A DNA stretch of 64,000 nucleotides, taken from contig JBFWUN010000015.1 of assembly GCA_050247235.1 (NCBI GenBank), forward strand, positions 1-64,000, written 5' to 3'. The notes below the pieces were generated by a model. The model ran no database searches. It was not told the origin of the DNA and saw nothing but the letters and a program-made list of their open reading frames with translations. Positions 7,187 to 15,829 of this stretch are shown here, piece by piece. How positions within the stretch are numbered: the stretch's first letter is position 1; each line of letters begins with the position of its first letter. The translations under genes were made by a program, and so were the position numbers. Source of the stretch: CAIKBL01 sp050247235 (GTDB taxonomy: Bacteria; Pseudomonadota; Gammaproteobacteria; Ga0077536).

Positions 7187-9423
7187 CCCTTCTTGGGAAG
7201 TTTCGCGCGGAGCGCCTCGATCTCGGCCTCGAGCTGGGCGATCCGCACGTCCTTCGGATTGGGCATCATCACCGACACGATATTGTCCGCGGGACAGGTG
7301 TCGTCCGGAGAACCGCGATACAGCAGCGAGCGGTCTTTCCACGATCCGTAGAACGGCACGTCACGCGGCGGAGTTGGTGTCTCCCATTCCTTGACGAACT
7401 CGTGGTAGGGCCTGCCTCGCTTCTTGCGCGCGTCGCGCTCCGCGTTCCGGACCTTTTCGGTGGCCGGGTAGTCGACCGCGCCGCTCTTTTCGTCGAGCAC
7501 CACCTTGTAAATATTGGTCACGGTGCGCATCGAGATGAGTTCGTCCAGGTAGTCCTTCGACACCAGTTCCGGGTCACGCTCGAGCACATCTCCGTAACCG
7601 CCCCCGCCGCCCTGCGTGATCATGTAGAGCTCGCCCGGCTTTGCAAACTCGAGCTGCAGCCCCATGTGGTGGGTGGAGTACTTGGCGTCCGGGAACGGCC
7701 GCTCGTTCATGATCTCCGGAATCGTGTAGCGGAGAAGGTCGCGCCGATCCTGCATTGCCTCGAACACGTTCACACCCTTGACCTTGCACAGTGGCAGCGT
7801 CCCCGGGGCGTAGCCGCCGAAGATGCCGTACGTCGTGGGGAACTTGGAGCCGATGCTGCAACACATGAATCCCCACATCGAGGAATCCTTCATCGTCGCG
7901 ATCTGCTGGTAGCCGTGCCCACCGCGAAACTTGCCGAATCCTTCGGCATCCTTCATCAGCCGGTGCGGCACGATCTTCATCAGCGGCACCTCTTCCTCGA
8001 TGAGTTCCTGTTCGCCGATATCGGCCATCGGCGCGAAGATCGGCGCAAGGGAATGCTCACCGTCCCGGTTCCAGCGCGCCGCGCCGCCCATGCCGTTGAG
8101 GTCGGCGCATACGTTCCCCACCAGCTCACCGTACTGGTTGATCCCTCCGTAGAGGAACGTGACGATCATGTTGTACCAGCCCGCGATCACGTCCGTGGCG
8201 CGATGTCCGGAGCTGTACAGGAACTTCGGCACCCCGATCTGGATGGACGTGAATCCCGGAAAGAACGTCATCATGCTCTGTGCATTCGGCGCGTCCGGCG
8301 AGCAGTGCAGCGCGGATCGGCGATCCGTGAGCACCGTCATCGGCGCGAACACTGCCTGGTTGCGCGGCAGATCCGGCCACACGAAACTCAGGAATTCCTG
8401 CGCCAGCATGCCCTTCAGCGATGCGAGGACAGTATTGTTGGGCCGGTTCAGGAACTCCGGCGAGGAACCGCGGAAATCGATCACCAGCTGGTCACCCCGC
8501 TTGTCGAGCTCGCAGCGGACCCGGATGAGACAGTTCTCCCGGAGCGTGCCGTCGGCGAAGACATTGGTGCGCACCTTACCGTCCGGCCACGCCAGCAGGC
8601 GCCGACGTACCTCCGCTTCGGTGTCGGTCAGCGTCTTGCGCAAGGTGGCGACGACGGCATCCACGCCGTACTCGGCGATCGCTTCCTCGACGCGTGCCTT
8701 CATGCGCATCGCCGCGAAGAACTTGGATTTCATGCCCTCGAGCTGCAGCTTCGGCTCGCGCACGGAATTCTGCAGGAACGTCATGATGTCGCGTCGGAAC
8801 TCGTAGTTCTCGCCGACCTTGAGCGGCGACATCTTCAGCCCCTCGTCGTACGGCGATTCCGCGGCTGACGGCATGCCGCCTGGTTCAATCGCGCCGTTCT
8901 CTCCTTCGTGCACGATGGCGCCGGTGAAACAGATCAACTCGCCCTCGTGGAATACGGGAATCACGAGGCTCTGGTCGGTGTTGTGGATGTTGCCGTACCG
9001 CGCATCGTTGTGCATGAAGATGTCACCATCCTTCAGCCCGACGGTCGGATCGTCTTTCCAGTATTTCAGGATGAACTTCACAGGATGCTGGGTCAGCACC
9101 GAGAAGATCAGCACACCCCCCATGCTCGCGAGCGCGAGATCGCCGTTGGCGGTCCACACGCCGGAGATGAGATCACCCCACTTCGCCCCGGGCGCCGCCC
9201 CCATCTGCTCGACCATGTCGAACGATTCGTTGCACGCCGTCTGCAGCTTGTGACGCACCAGGTTGATCTGGTCCGGATCGCTGAAACTGTCCAGTGCACG
9301 CTGTTCGCGCGGCGTCGTCGGAACGACGCTGTGGTCCTCCATGATCTGTTCGTCCGGCCCGAGAAAGAGCACGTTCTCCTCGAGGAACTTCTCGATGATG
9401 GATTTTTCCTGGTCACCGCCCAT
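7183..9423 (-). CDS. HyuB-type subunit of an ATP-dependent ketone carboxylase
   Basis: 746 residues from the ATG at 9423 with GAGAGG upstream; an earlier ATG at 9471 would overlap the previous gene. It belongs to the hydantoinase B/oxoprolinase family at the large size of acetone/acetophenone carboxylase subunits: IPVFHEGELICFTGAIVHEGENG, FMHNDARYGNIHNTDQS, the GSSPEFLNRPNN region and the glycine-rich ITQGGGGGYGDVLERDP end segment. The last 30 residues (RIAQLEAEIEALRAKL) add a short coiled coil. In these enzymes this subunit carries the carboxylation site while HyuA-type partners activate bicarbonate or substrate with ATP. It is the fourth gene of five in a leftward operon. Confidence 0.85.
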   Translation of the reverse strand: MGGDQEKSIIEKFLEENVLFLGPDEQIMEDHSVVPTTPREQRALDSFSDPDQINLVRHKLQTACNESFDMVEQMGAAPGAKWGDLISGVWTANGDLALASMGGVLIFSVLTQHPVKFILKYWKDDPTVGLKDGDIFMHNDARYGNIHNTDQSLVIPVFHEGELICFTGAIVHEGENGAIEPGGMPSAAESPYDEGLKMSPLKVGENYEFRRDIMTFLQNSVREPKLQLEGMKSKFFAAMRMKARVEEAIAEYGVDAVVATLRKTLTDTEAEVRRRLLAWPDGKVRTNVFADGTLRENCLIRVRCELDKRGDQLVIDFRGSSPEFLNRPNNTVLASLKGMLAQEFLSFVWPDLPRNQAVFAPMTVLTDRRSALHCSPDAPNAQSMMTFFPGFTSIQIGVPKFLYSSGHRATDVIAGWYNMIVTFLYGGINQYGELVGNVCADLNGMGGAARWNRDGEHSLAPIFAPMADIGEQELIEEEVPLMKIVPHRLMKDAEGFGKFRGGHGYQQIATMKDSSMWGFMCCSIGSKFPTTYGIFGGYAPGTLPLCKVKGVNVFEAMQDRRDLLRYTIPEIMNERPFPDAKYSTHHMGLQLEFAKPGELYMITQGGGGGYGDVLERDPELVSKDYLDELISMRTVTNIYKVVLDEKSGAVDYPATEKVRNAERDARKKRGRPYHEFVKEWETPTPPRDVPFYGSWKDRSLLYRGSPDDTCPADNIVSVMMPNPKDVRIAQLEAEIEALRAKLPKKG

Positions 9424-9452
9424 GGCCGTTACCTCTCGAAATTTGTTGCGAC

Positions 9453-11576
9453 TCAGTCCTTCACCAACCACGCCGATCCGGAAAGTCCCATCGTCAGGGT
9501 CCAGCCCGGTTCGACCAGGTAGGTGGTCCGCGGCGTCTCGATCAGCGCCGGTCCCCTGACCTGCATGCCTTCACTGACGGCGTCGTGATCGTAGACCGCC
9601 GTCTGCTGCGGTTCGCCAATATCCGGGAACCAGCAGTCGCGCCGGGCGCGTGGCACCGGCGCCAGGCCGTCCGCCTTGTCCGAACGTTCCAGCGACAGCC
9701 GCTGGTGCTCGACGAACGACACCACGCGGATGACGTTCACACGCACGCCGGCTTCCGGCGCCTGGCTCCCTTCGCCGAACCGCTGGGCGTAGTTCACGCT
9801 GAATCGATCGAGCAACGTGATGACATCCTGCATCGAGTTCAGACGGCTCAGCGGGCTCGTCACGCCGATCTGCGCAAGCTGGTTGCCGTACCGCATGTCG
9901 AGTTCGACCCGGGTCTGAATTGCGTCCGGGGCGACCCCCTGGCGGACGAGGTCTTCCCGCCCTCGTTCTTCGAGTTCCTCGACGGTCGCATTGAAAACTG
10001 CGAAATCCTCGAGCATTCTGCGTTGGGTCGCGTCGTACAGCATCAGGTACAGCGACTTCTCGTGAATGTGTAACGCGTTCATGTTGCCGGCGCCGAGCGC
10101 CGAGAACACCGAACTGAACGGCGGGATGAGCACCTTGGTCACCCCGAGCGCGCTCGCGTAACCGCACGCGTGGATCGGCCCGCCGCCTCCATAGCTCAGG
10201 ATCACGAAACTCTTCGGGTTGTAACCCTTGACCGCGACCTCCTTGAAGATCGCCGCCGCCATGTTGGCATCCACTTTTCGTTTGATCGCCTTGGCACCGT
10301 CGATCAGCGACATCCCCGAAGGCTTGCACACGTACTCTTCGATCGCGCGTTCGGCGCGCCGCTTGTTGATCTTGATGGTACCCCCGGCGTAGTTGTCTGC
10401 GTCCAGGTACCCGAGCACGAGGTTGGCGTCGGTCACCGTGGGCAACTTGCCGCCGCGCCCGTAACACGCGGGTCCGGGATCGGATCCCGCGCTGTCCGGG
10501 CCAACTTCCACCGCCTCCCACAGACGGTCGTATCGCGCGATCGAACCGCCGCCGGCGCCGAGGGTATGCAGGTACGTCATCGGCGTGCTGACGAGCCAGC
10601 GGTCGATCACCGGGTTGAAGTCGTAGAACTTCACACCGTCGGCGGTCACCAGCCCGATGTCGAAGCTGGTGCCGCCCATGTCGGTGGCGATGATGTTCGG
10701 CTCGCGAAACTGTTCGGAAACGTAGTTCGCCGCTTCAAGCCCTGCGACGGGCCCCGAGTGGATCGTCTGCAGCGCGTGAGTGGAGTTGAGCTGCGCCATG
10801 CCGGAGGTGTTGTGAACGAGCAGCATCGGGCGGGTATACCCGTTCTGCCGCAGCACGATCTCCAGTGACGACATCCCGTGGTACATCTGGTCGTGCAGGT
10901 ACGCATCGAGGATCGCGGACATGGTGCGCGAATACTCGGCCTTGCGGCCCGCCACGCGATGCGACACAACGATAGGAATTGCCCCGAGCACGTGGGTCGG
11001 ATACTCGGAAAGAATGATGCGCTCAACTTCCTTCTCGTGTGCCGGATTCACCACCGCGTTCACGAGCGCCACGACGAACGCCTGCGCACCCTGGTCGACG
11101 AGCCGTCGCACCTGGCGTCTCACGTCCTCCTCGTCGACGCCGAGCACGGATTCGCCTTTGTAGTCGACGCGTTCACGCACGCCAACGATCATCGGGATCG
11201 GCACCAGCGGTTTGGGACGATCGGCGCCTGGCAGGTCGGTCTGCTCCGAATCGGACAGGCCGTCGCCGTAACCGCGGGCCCGCATCAGCGGAACTGAGGA
11301 TTCATAGCCGGCCGTGGTGATCAGGCCAACGCGTGGACCGTTCCGTTGAATCAGCGCGTTGGTGCCGAGCGTCGTGCCGTAACGCACCGCGTCCACCGCG
11401 CTCAGCACATCACGTACGGACTTGCCGAGATCCGTGCACGCCTTCTGCAGCGCCTCCATGAAGCCGGCGGCGAGATTGTGGTGAGTGGTCAGGGCCTTCG
11501 ATTCGACGTAGCGATCGTCGAACGCCAGGAAGCAGTCGGTGAAAGTACCGCCGATGTCCACGCTTACGCGCCGCAT
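9453..11576 (-). CDS. HyuA-type ATPase subunit of ketone carboxylase (second HyuA)
   Basis: 707 residues; hydantoinase A/oxoprolinase family. The actin-like ATPase motifs are visible: phosphate-1 loop VDIGGTFTDCFL at residues 5-16, DMGGTSFDIGLV near 295, and the adenosine-binding YGGGGPIHACGYA segment near 470. It starts inside the last 13 bases of the small zinc-ribbon gene and ends 29 bases before the HyuB gene, so the genes are translated as a unit. In acetophenone carboxylase two HyuA-like subunits are present, whereas acetone carboxylase has one; this is the second in the operon. Substrate cannot be read from sequence. Confidence 0.85.
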   Translation of the reverse strand: MRRVSVDIGGTFTDCFLAFDDRYVESKALTTHHNLAAGFMEALQKACTDLGKSVRDVLSAVDAVRYGTTLGTNALIQRNGPRVGLITTAGYESSVPLMRARGYGDGLSDSEQTDLPGADRPKPLVPIPMIVGVRERVDYKGESVLGVDEEDVRRQVRRLVDQGAQAFVVALVNAVVNPAHEKEVERIILSEYPTHVLGAIPIVVSHRVAGRKAEYSRTMSAILDAYLHDQMYHGMSSLEIVLRQNGYTRPMLLVHNTSGMAQLNSTHALQTIHSGPVAGLEAANYVSEQFREPNIIATDMGGTSFDIGLVTADGVKFYDFNPVIDRWLVSTPMTYLHTLGAGGGSIARYDRLWEAVEVGPDSAGSDPGPACYGRGGKLPTVTDANLVLGYLDADNYAGGTIKINKRRAERAIEEYVCKPSGMSLIDGAKAIKRKVDANMAAAIFKEVAVKGYNPKSFVILSYGGGGPIHACGYASALGVTKVLIPPFSSVFSALGAGNMNALHIHEKSLYLMLYDATQRRMLEDFAVFNATVEELEERGREDLVRQGVAPDAIQTRVELDMRYGNQLAQIGVTSPLSRLNSMQDVITLLDRFSVNYAQRFGEGSQAPEAGVRVNVIRVVSFVEHQRLSLERSDKADGLAPVPRARRDCWFPDIGEPQQTAVYDHDAVSEGMQVRGPALIETPRTTYLVEPGWTLTMGLSGSAWLVKD

Positions 11577-11932
11577 GACTTTCCTCCCTTCGCAGCACCA
11601 TGACGTTGCTTGAGGCTGTCGATGTCGAGCTCGATGTCATGGGTGATCGGATGGCCGGGCGGAAGGTACTCGTTCTCGATCATCGTCCCGCAGCTCGGGC
11701 AGTAGAACTCGATGATGCGACACCACTTCGGGTCCGGCGCGTATGTGAACGGGTAGCTGTCGTCAAGGATCGGGTGATGAATCTCCCGCGGATCACGGTT
11801 CGCGACCAGCAGGCCCTCCTTGTAATTGTGGCGGGCGGATGCGATGTCGTGACCGCAGCGCCGGCAATGCCAGCGTTCCTTATCGAGATCGATCTCCAGG
11901 TATTCGGTGATCGCGACTCTCGAGGTGCTCAT
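11564..11932 (-). CDS. Small zinc-ribbon subunit of ketone carboxylase (ApcB/AcxC-like)
   Basis: 122 residues. Four cysteines in two knuckles, C23-x2-C26 (HCRRCGHD) and C78-x2-C81 (YCPSCGTM), form a zinc ribbon. The segment YKEGLLVANRDPREIHHP is typical of acetone carboxylase gamma and acetophenone carboxylase alpha-prime proteins. At about 14 kDa it fits the 15-kDa acetophenone carboxylase subunit. Its ATG overlaps the stop of the upstream HyuA gene by four bases (ATGA) and its end overlaps the next gene by 13, so translation is coupled in both directions. The presumed role is structural, holding the large subunits together. Confidence 0.85.
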   Translation of the reverse strand: MSTSRVAITEYLEIDLDKERWHCRRCGHDIASARHNYKEGLLVANRDPREIHHPILDDSYPFTYAPDPKWCRIIEFYCPSCGTMIENEYLPPGHPITHDIELDIDSLKQRHGAAKGGKSCGA

Positions 11933-13863
11933 GAGTTCCCCTCCTCCAGAATGAGGTCCTGATTGCGGGTGACGCGCAGGCGCCAGCCGTCATCAATCAG
12001 GCAGGTCAGGTAGTCGCCCTTGATGAGACAGGGGCCGGTGGCCACCTGCCCCGCCGCGAGATCGCGATCGCCGTAGACCGTAATCGCTTGCGGGCCCGCG
12101 CCGTTGAGCAGCACCTTGGCGCTGCCTTGTGCGGCCGGTGACCCCGCGGCCAGACCGTCGTCCCGGGCGAGCGAAGAGACCGGCAGACCATACACGGCTT
12201 TCAAGGTCAGCCGCGGATCCGCGCGGCCGGTGAGCGACAGCGCGTCGCCGGTGACGGGCTCCTCCCGTACCGACTCACCCTGCGCGGACCACAAGCTGTA
12301 CGCGTACTCGCAGGCGTCCGGATCGACACCTTCGCCGGCCATGTCGCGGCGGGCGCGGGACGTGAGCAGCTTCTTGGCGTCGGCCAGGTTCGCGGCAGCC
12401 GGTGCATCCAGGCGGACCTGGTGCTCGTGCGCGAGATGACTGAATCCGATTCCGAAAGCGCTGAACACCGCGGCGCGTTGCGGTACGACGACGCGTCCCA
12501 CGCCGATCGCACGCGCAATGCCGGTCACGATGATCGGTCCGCCACCGCCGAACGCAAGCAATGTCGTGCGTCCGCGGTCGACCCCCGTGGCATCGAGAAT
12601 CGACGAAAGCTGCGCGCCGACCTGCTGCTGGAACGCATCGATGATGGCGCGCGCGGCCTGTTCGGGACCCAGGCCGAGCGCCTCGCCCACCTGCGACTGC
12701 ACAGCGGCAGTGGCCCGTGTGGTGTCGAGGCGGAGTTCGCCGCCGAGATACCGCTCGGGGTCGAGCACTCCGGCCACGAGCAAAGCGTCGGTCAGGGTGG
12801 CATGACTCCCACCGCGTCCGAAGCACGCGGGTCCCGGCACTGCGCCGACGCTCTCCGGCCCGATCGCGATCACGCCGTCCTTCGCCGATATGATCGAACT
12901 TCCACCGAGACCGAAACTCTGCAGCTTCGGCAACGGGAACGAAGTAGGCAGGTTCTCGACCGACCCATATGGCATCTGTTCGACTTCCCCGCGACGGATC
13001 ACCGAAACGTCGGTGGTCGTCCCACCGATGTCCATCGCGAGTACGGTGTCGAGATCATACAACCGGGCATAAGCGATCGATCCCTCGAGCCCGCCACGCG
13101 GTCCGGAGCCCCAGGTTTTGATCGCCGTGGTCTTGGCGACGCGCGCAGAGTTGCCGTCGTTGCGGAAGATGAGCAGCGGCCGCTTGAGATGCTGGCTCTT
13201 GCAGACGTTCTCCGCCCCGTACAGAAAGTGCTCCATGCCGGGGTGAAGATAAGAATTGATCACCGCGGTCGCGACGCGCCGGGGCAGGTCGTCGTCTTCA
13301 ACGAGTTCGGTCGAAACCAGGAACGGAATCGCCCCGAGCAGGTGCCGCGGATAGCGGTCAAGCAGCGCGTCCTTCACCGCGCGCTCGGCGGCCGGCGTGC
13401 GCAGGCACACGACCAGCCGCTGGGTCCCGATCGACAGCAGCTGGTTCACGATGCGTGTGAGTTCATCGCTGTCCACCGTGCCGTCACCCTTCACGGCGAT
13501 TCCCGACGGCGGATTCGGTACCATCGCCTTCCATAGGGATGAATCCCCGTAACGCCCGACCGCGCCGTACAGATCCCGCTCGGCTCCCGCTTCCACCAGC
13601 AGCGCGACCGGCACCCCCTTGTGCTCGACCACGGCATTGGTGCCGGAAGTCGTCGAATACCGGAGGCATTCGGTCTCGCGCATCAGGCGACCGAGATCCT
13701 CTTCGCCAAACAGTTCACGAGAGCCTCGCTTCATCGCGTCGATGAAGCACTGCGTCAGATCATGCGGCGTCGTGGTCGACTTGGCGTGAACCATGCGGGT
13801 GCCATCGCTGATGCACACATCGGTGAAAGTTCCACCGTTGTCGATGTTGACCAGGAATCCCAT
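11929..13863 (-). CDS. HyuA-type ATPase subunit of ketone carboxylase (first gene, ApcA-like)
   Basis: 644 residues (about 69 kDa) from the ATG at 13863, preceded by AAGGGAG; the longer open frame up to 14136 runs through the intergenic region and lacks family similarity. Motifs: phosphate loop NIDNGGTFTDVCISDG at residues 6-21, MDIGGTTTDVSVI near 275, and FGGGGPIIVTGIARAIG near 455. This is the smaller HyuA type, matching the 70-kDa acetophenone carboxylase subunit. It heads the operon 13863-6338, whose genes overlap or nearly touch. The promoter must lie in the 343-base gap shared with the divergent halogenase gene. Confidence 0.85.
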   Translation of the reverse strand: MGFLVNIDNGGTFTDVCISDGTRMVHAKSTTTPHDLTQCFIDAMKRGSRELFGEEDLGRLMRETECLRYSTTSGTNAVVEHKGVPVALLVEAGAERDLYGAVGRYGDSSLWKAMVPNPPSGIAVKGDGTVDSDELTRIVNQLLSIGTQRLVVCLRTPAAERAVKDALLDRYPRHLLGAIPFLVSTELVEDDDLPRRVATAVINSYLHPGMEHFLYGAENVCKSQHLKRPLLIFRNDGNSARVAKTTAIKTWGSGPRGGLEGSIAYARLYDLDTVLAMDIGGTTTDVSVIRRGEVEQMPYGSVENLPTSFPLPKLQSFGLGGSSIISAKDGVIAIGPESVGAVPGPACFGRGGSHATLTDALLVAGVLDPERYLGGELRLDTTRATAAVQSQVGEALGLGPEQAARAIIDAFQQQVGAQLSSILDATGVDRGRTTLLAFGGGGPIIVTGIARAIGVGRVVVPQRAAVFSAFGIGFSHLAHEHQVRLDAPAAANLADAKKLLTSRARRDMAGEGVDPDACEYAYSLWSAQGESVREEPVTGDALSLTGRADPRLTLKAVYGLPVSSLARDDGLAAGSPAAQGSAKVLLNGAGPQAITVYGDRDLAAGQVATGPCLIKGDYLTCLIDDGWRLRVTRNQDLILEEGNS

Positions 13864-14206
13864 CTTCACTCCCTTTCGCGTTGTCGGGGAAGTTGACGTG
13901 TCGTGCAACCGCACCGGGCGCGCTTCCGCACCGCGTGAACTCGCGATCGGAATTGACGGACTCAGGCATTGCGGGCAAGACGCGCGGCAAGGTGATGCCG
14001 CGCAGCCAGAACCAGCTTCCGGCGCGGTACGATTTAACCCGACTCGGTACCGTCCAGCAAGCGCCCAGTGGCGCTCGAACGGATGCTGCATTGCGTTTAA
14101 AGCGATCGGTTGCGATGGCTCAGGTGAAGGCGGCACCGCGGGTTACGCGGGGATCTTCCGACTGCATAATTCCGTGGCAAGCATTTTCTTTCCAAGGGAC
14201 AGCGAC
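13864..14206. promoter_or_regulatory. Divergent intergenic region between carboxylase operon and halogenase
   Basis: 343 bases without a credible gene; the open frames of both neighbours extend into it but lose family similarity. A possible -10 (CATAAT, 14165-14170) with a poor -35 (GTTACG, 17 bp upstream) precedes the halogenase, and an AAGGGA site lies at 14194-14199. No convincing minus-strand promoter was found for the carboxylase operon. The shared region means both transcripts may respond to the same signal. Confidence 0.4.
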
Positions 14207-15736
14207 ATGACGACTCCCCGCGCACACCCTGGGCACATCCTGATCGTCGGCGGCGGCACTGCCGGGTGGATGGCTGCCATCTCGATGGCCCATGCGTGGC
14301 TTCCGCTCGGCGCGAAAATCACGCTGCTCGAATCCGATTCGATCGGGATCATCGGCGTCGGCGAAGGCTCCACGCCGAAGATGCGCAGGTTCTTCCATAA
14401 GCTGGGGGTCACAGACGAGGAATGGATGCCGCAGTGCAACGGAACGTACAAGTGCGGGATCCGCTTTCCGAACTGGTCCACCCGCCCGGGTTTCGAGAGT
14501 TACTACCACCCATTCTTCTCGATGAGCGACGACCCGTTCATCCGGGCCTTCTACCAGAACATGACCTTGCGCCAGCGGAACCTGGACGCGCACGCGCTGC
14601 CCGACACGTTCTTCGTGTCCAACTACCTGGCGAAACATTCGCGCGCGCCGCTGCCGGAACCCGGGTTCGAATACCAGACGGACTACGCGTTCCACTTCGA
14701 TGCGCGCCTGATCGGTGAATTCCTGAAAAAGCGCTGCATCGATCTCGGAGTGCGGCACCTGGTGGATACGGTCACCCACGTCAGGCAGGTCGAATCCGGT
14801 GACATCCTCGGCGTCGAGACCGCCGCGCATGGTTTCGTGGACGCTGACTTCTTCGTGGACTGTTCGGGCTTCGCGAGTCTTCTTATCTGCAAGACGCTGC
14901 AGGTTCCGTTCCGCTCCTACAAGGATTTCCTGTTCAACGATCGTGCGGTGGCGATGCCCACGCCGCACCCCGATCCGGCAGTCCTGCGGTCGGAAACGCT
15001 GTCCACCGCGCTCAGGTTCGGCTGGGTGTGGAAGATCCCGCTCACCAACCGGCTCGGCAACGGCTACGTGTATTCGTCCGATTACATCGATGCCGACGAA
15101 GCGGAGCGGGAACTTCGCGCGCATCTCAATCTCCCGGCGGACGACCAGACGGAGGCACGCCACCTGAAGATGCGCGTGGGCCGTCTCGAGCGTTCCTGGG
15201 AGAAGAACTGCCTCGCCATCGGGTTGTCGCAGGGCTTCATCGAACCGCTCGAAGCGACCGCGCTGATGATCGTGCAGGACACCGTGGACAATTTCATCGA
15301 GCAGTACCAGCAGGGCGGATTCGGCCCCCGGCATGCGGACGCGTTCAATGCGAAGGTCAACCTCATCTTCGACAGCATCCGCGACTACGTCTACATGCAT
15401 TACAAGCTGAATTCACGCCGCGATACGCCGTACTGGGTGGCGGCGCGGGAGAACCCGCATATCTCGGATTCCGTCGCAGAAATCCTCGAGGTGTGGGACC
15501 AAGGGGGTGATCTGCTCGCCGAGATCAATCGGCAGCGCGAAAGGATGAGCTACAGCCCGACTTCGTGGTTCTGCATCCTCGCCGGCATGGGGCGCTTCCC
15601 GAAGAAGCCTCCGCGCAAACCACGGCGCGATATCCCGGTAATCGATCCGGCCGGCCCGCGCGATTCCTGTCTCGACATCATGCGGCACTTTCCGGACCAT
15701 CGGACCGTCGTCGATCGCATGCGCCCGACGGCGTAA
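14207..15736 (+). CDS. Flavin-dependent (tryptophan-type) halogenase
   Basis: 509 residues from the ATG at 14207, with an AAGGGA site upstream. All signature elements of the tryptophan-halogenase family are present: FAD-binding GGGTAGW at residues 15-21, GVGEGSTP at 50-57, the hypohalous-acid lysine at K82 (NGTYKCGIRF, equivalent to K79 of PrnA), the WxWxIP motif (FGWVWKIPL) and the catalytic glutamate region FIEPLEATAL. These enzymes use FADH2 from a separate reductase, O2 and halide to halogenate aromatic or other electron-rich substrates; no flavin reductase is nearby. It is divergent from the ketone-carboxylase operon. The substrate may be a free molecule that is not tryptophan, as for most environmental members. 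Confidence 0.9.
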   Translation: MTTPRAHPGHILIVGGGTAGWMAAISMAHAWLPLGAKITLLESDSIGIIGVGEGSTPKMRRFFHKLGVTDEEWMPQCNGTYKCGIRFPNWSTRPGFESYYHPFFSMSDDPFIRAFYQNMTLRQRNLDAHALPDTFFVSNYLAKHSRAPLPEPGFEYQTDYAFHFDARLIGEFLKKRCIDLGVRHLVDTVTHVRQVESGDILGVETAAHGFVDADFFVDCSGFASLLICKTLQVPFRSYKDFLFNDRAVAMPTPHPDPAVLRSETLSTALRFGWVWKIPLTNRLGNGYVYSSDYIDADEAERELRAHLNLPADDQTEARHLKMRVGRLERSWEKNCLAIGLSQGFIEPLEATALMIVQDTVDNFIEQYQQGGFGPRHADAFNAKVNLIFDSIRDYVYMHYKLNSRRDTPYWVAARENPHISDSVAEILEVWDQGGDLLAEINRQRERMSYSPTSWFCILAGMGRFPKKPPRKPRRDIPVIDPAGPRDSCLDIMRHFPDHRTVVDRMRPTA

Positions 15737-15781
15737 CCGGCTTCGGCGCGCCAGGACGATCCCGCAGCGCGAATCGCAGGC

Positions 15782-15816
15782 AAAAAAAAACCTCCGCGGC
15801 TCGCGCCGCGGAGGTT
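15782..15816 (-). terminator. Rho-independent terminator of the DUF1329 gene
   Basis: A perfect 12-bp GC-rich stem (15789-15800 with 15805-15816, loop TCGC) is followed on the minus strand by nine U (15790-15782, the first two also pairing). It starts 14 bases after the DUF1329 stop and ends 46 bases from the halogenase stop on the opposite strand. On the plus strand the order is reversed (A-run first), so it mainly serves the leftward gene. Confidence 0.85.
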
Positions 15817-15829
15817 CGGGTGACCTTGC

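Noticed and set aside
7187..7342. N-terminal extension of the 282-residue operon protein from an ATG at 7342
   Set aside because: It overlaps the HyuB gene by 160 bases in another frame, is Arg/Gly-rich, and the TTGA overlap at 7186 gives a normal coupled start.
9453..11932. Acetone carboxylase as the identity of the first carboxylase operon
   Set aside because: Acetone carboxylase has one HyuA-type, one HyuB-type and one gamma subunit; here there are two HyuA genes and a fifth protein, fitting acetophenone carboxylase better.
13793..14206. Upstream extension of the halogenase frame
   Set aside because: The FAD-binding start begins right after the Met at 14207 and the extension runs into the divergent carboxylase gene.
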